From Porphyrobacter sp. (GTDB taxonomy: Bacteria; Pseudomonadota; Alphaproteobacteria; Sphingomonadales; Sphingomonadaceae), in the NCBI GenBank assembly GCA_014359685.1, contig JACIYY010000327.1, forward strand, positions 1 to 5,285: 5,285 bases of DNA, given 5' to 3'. Every line of letters begins with the position of its first letter. The first letter of the stretch is position 1. A program made the translations under genes and the position numbers. Positions 4,837 through 5,285 of this stretch are shown here, in pieces. A model generated the notes under the pieces. That model was not told the DNA's origin. It saw only the letters and a program-made list of their open reading frames with translations, and searched no databases.

Positions 4837-5285
4837 CTGGCCCTACAATTCCGCCAACTGGAAGCGGCTGCGCAAGGCTCACCTGGCAGCCTTCCCCTGG
4901 TGCGAGGGATGCAAGCACATGGGCAAGCCCCATGTGCTCGCCAACACGGTCGATCACCGCGTGCCGATCAGTGAGGGCGGGCCTGCCTTCCCCGGCCATG
5001 ACGGCCTCGCCAGCTACTGCCCCGCCTGCCACAACGCAAAGACGGCACGGGGCAGCGAGCACGGCGCAGTGCGGTCGAACAAGCCCCGGCGCGGCTGCAA
5101 CCCGGACGGCAGCCCGCTCGACCCCGCACACCCGTGGCACGGCGGGAACGACGATAGCAAGAACCGTGCCAAATCGCTCACAGCTGAACCTGAAAGACCG
5201 CCGCCCAACCCAAAGACTCAGTTAGTTCAGGTTCGCAACCGGAAAGGTGAACGCCATGGCGCTAGGGGACCGGGCGCGGGCAGGT
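4829..5285 (+). CDS. Phage HNH endonuclease, cut by the window end
   Basis: An open frame of 152 codons with no stop before the window ends. The HNH core is clear: paired metal-binding cysteines C25-x2-C28 and C64-x2-C67, the catalytic TVDHRVPISEGG segment with D42-H43, and CPACHNAKTAR with H68 and N69. The following region (GCNPDGSPLDPAHPWHGG) is common in phage HNH proteins located beside terminase genes. In tailed phages such HNH proteins work with the terminase in DNA cutting for packaging. The start, ATG 4829, overlaps the previous stop by eight bases and has no strong ribosome-binding site, so it relies on coupling. The frame continues past the next gene's start at 5256, implying an overlap of at least 30 bases. 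Confidence 0.88.
   Translation, partial: MADWPYNSANWKRLRKAHLAAFPWCEGCKHMGKPHVLANTVDHRVPISEGGPAFPGHDGLASYCPACHNAKTARGSEHGAVRSNKPRRGCNPDGSPLDPAHPWHGGNDDSKNRAKSLTAEPERPPPNPKTQLVQVRNRKGERHGARGPGAGR
5256..5285 (+). CDS. Start of next gene, position of small terminase subunit
   Basis: ATG 5256 follows GGAAAGG (5241-5247) with eight bases of spacing and reads MALGDRARAG before the window ends; an in-frame GTG at 5247 is a weaker alternative. Ten codons cannot identify a family. Because phage HNH genes are usually followed by the small terminase subunit, that is the expected product, by gene order only. Confidence 0.4.
   Translation, partial: MALGDRARAG

Larger units (their letters stand above)
1990..5285 (+). 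mobile_element. Left end of an integrated phage or phage-satellite element
   Basis: The tRNA 3' remnant marks the boundary. Everything to its right is one plus-strand gene chain typical of temperate phages and satellites: a P4/D5 helicase, small unknown proteins, an HNH endonuclease and what is probably the small terminase position. The chromosomal nas genes on the left run on the opposite strand. No integrase, excisionase or repressor is visible; an integrase would be expected at the other end near the restored tRNA. The element runs off the window. Boundary placement is inferred from the tRNA geometry and needs the opposite attachment copy to confirm. Confidence 0.65.

Overview
The window is GC-rich proteobacterial DNA. 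The protein sequences look alphaproteobacterial, plausibly a sphingomonad; this is an inference from protein style, codon use and the NasS/NasT type, not a proof. It divides at about position 1990 into a chromosomal part and the end of an integrated phage-like element.

Left part (1-1989, minus strand): a two-gene operon, nasT then nasS, with a 4-base GTGA overlap. NasT is a receiver-like plus ANTAR RNA-binding antiterminator. NasS is its nitrate/nitrite-sensing partner, a periplasmic-binding-protein fold without a signal peptide. Together they control a nitrate-assimilation operon that is not in the window and would lie further left.

Junction (about 1990-2037): the 3' half of a tRNA on the minus strand, with anticodon arm, 5-nt variable loop and T arm. 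The anticodon reads CGG, which fits tRNA-Pro. The 5' half is missing and unrelated sequence begins next to the anticodon arm. This is what remains when a tyrosine-recombinase element inserts into a tRNA gene, so I read it as the attachment-site remnant (attR-like) marking the edge of a mobile element that extends rightward past the window. No integrase is visible here.

Element part (about 2038-5285, plus strand): a 240-base leader with short direct repeats and a hairpin, then an unbroken chain of overlapping genes. In order these are a 79-aa unknown protein, a 470-aa P4/D5-type replicative helicase, a 70-aa ORF running through a repeat array, a 50-aa unknown protein, a 186-aa zinc-finger-like/HTH-like protein, an HNH endonuclease, and the first ten codons of a further gene in the position usually held by the small terminase. 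The most striking non-coding signal is at 3931-4115, just 3' of the helicase gene. GGGCGCTT octamers are directly repeated on the left and inverted on the right, with 26-bp complementary arms. Between the arms lie an 8-bp dyad and a 28-base alternating pyrimidine-purine tract. I interpret this as a candidate iteron-type replication origin for the helicase. The compact order (att, helicase, origin, HNH, packaging gene) fits either a small prophage or a capsid-carrying phage satellite; the window cannot separate these.
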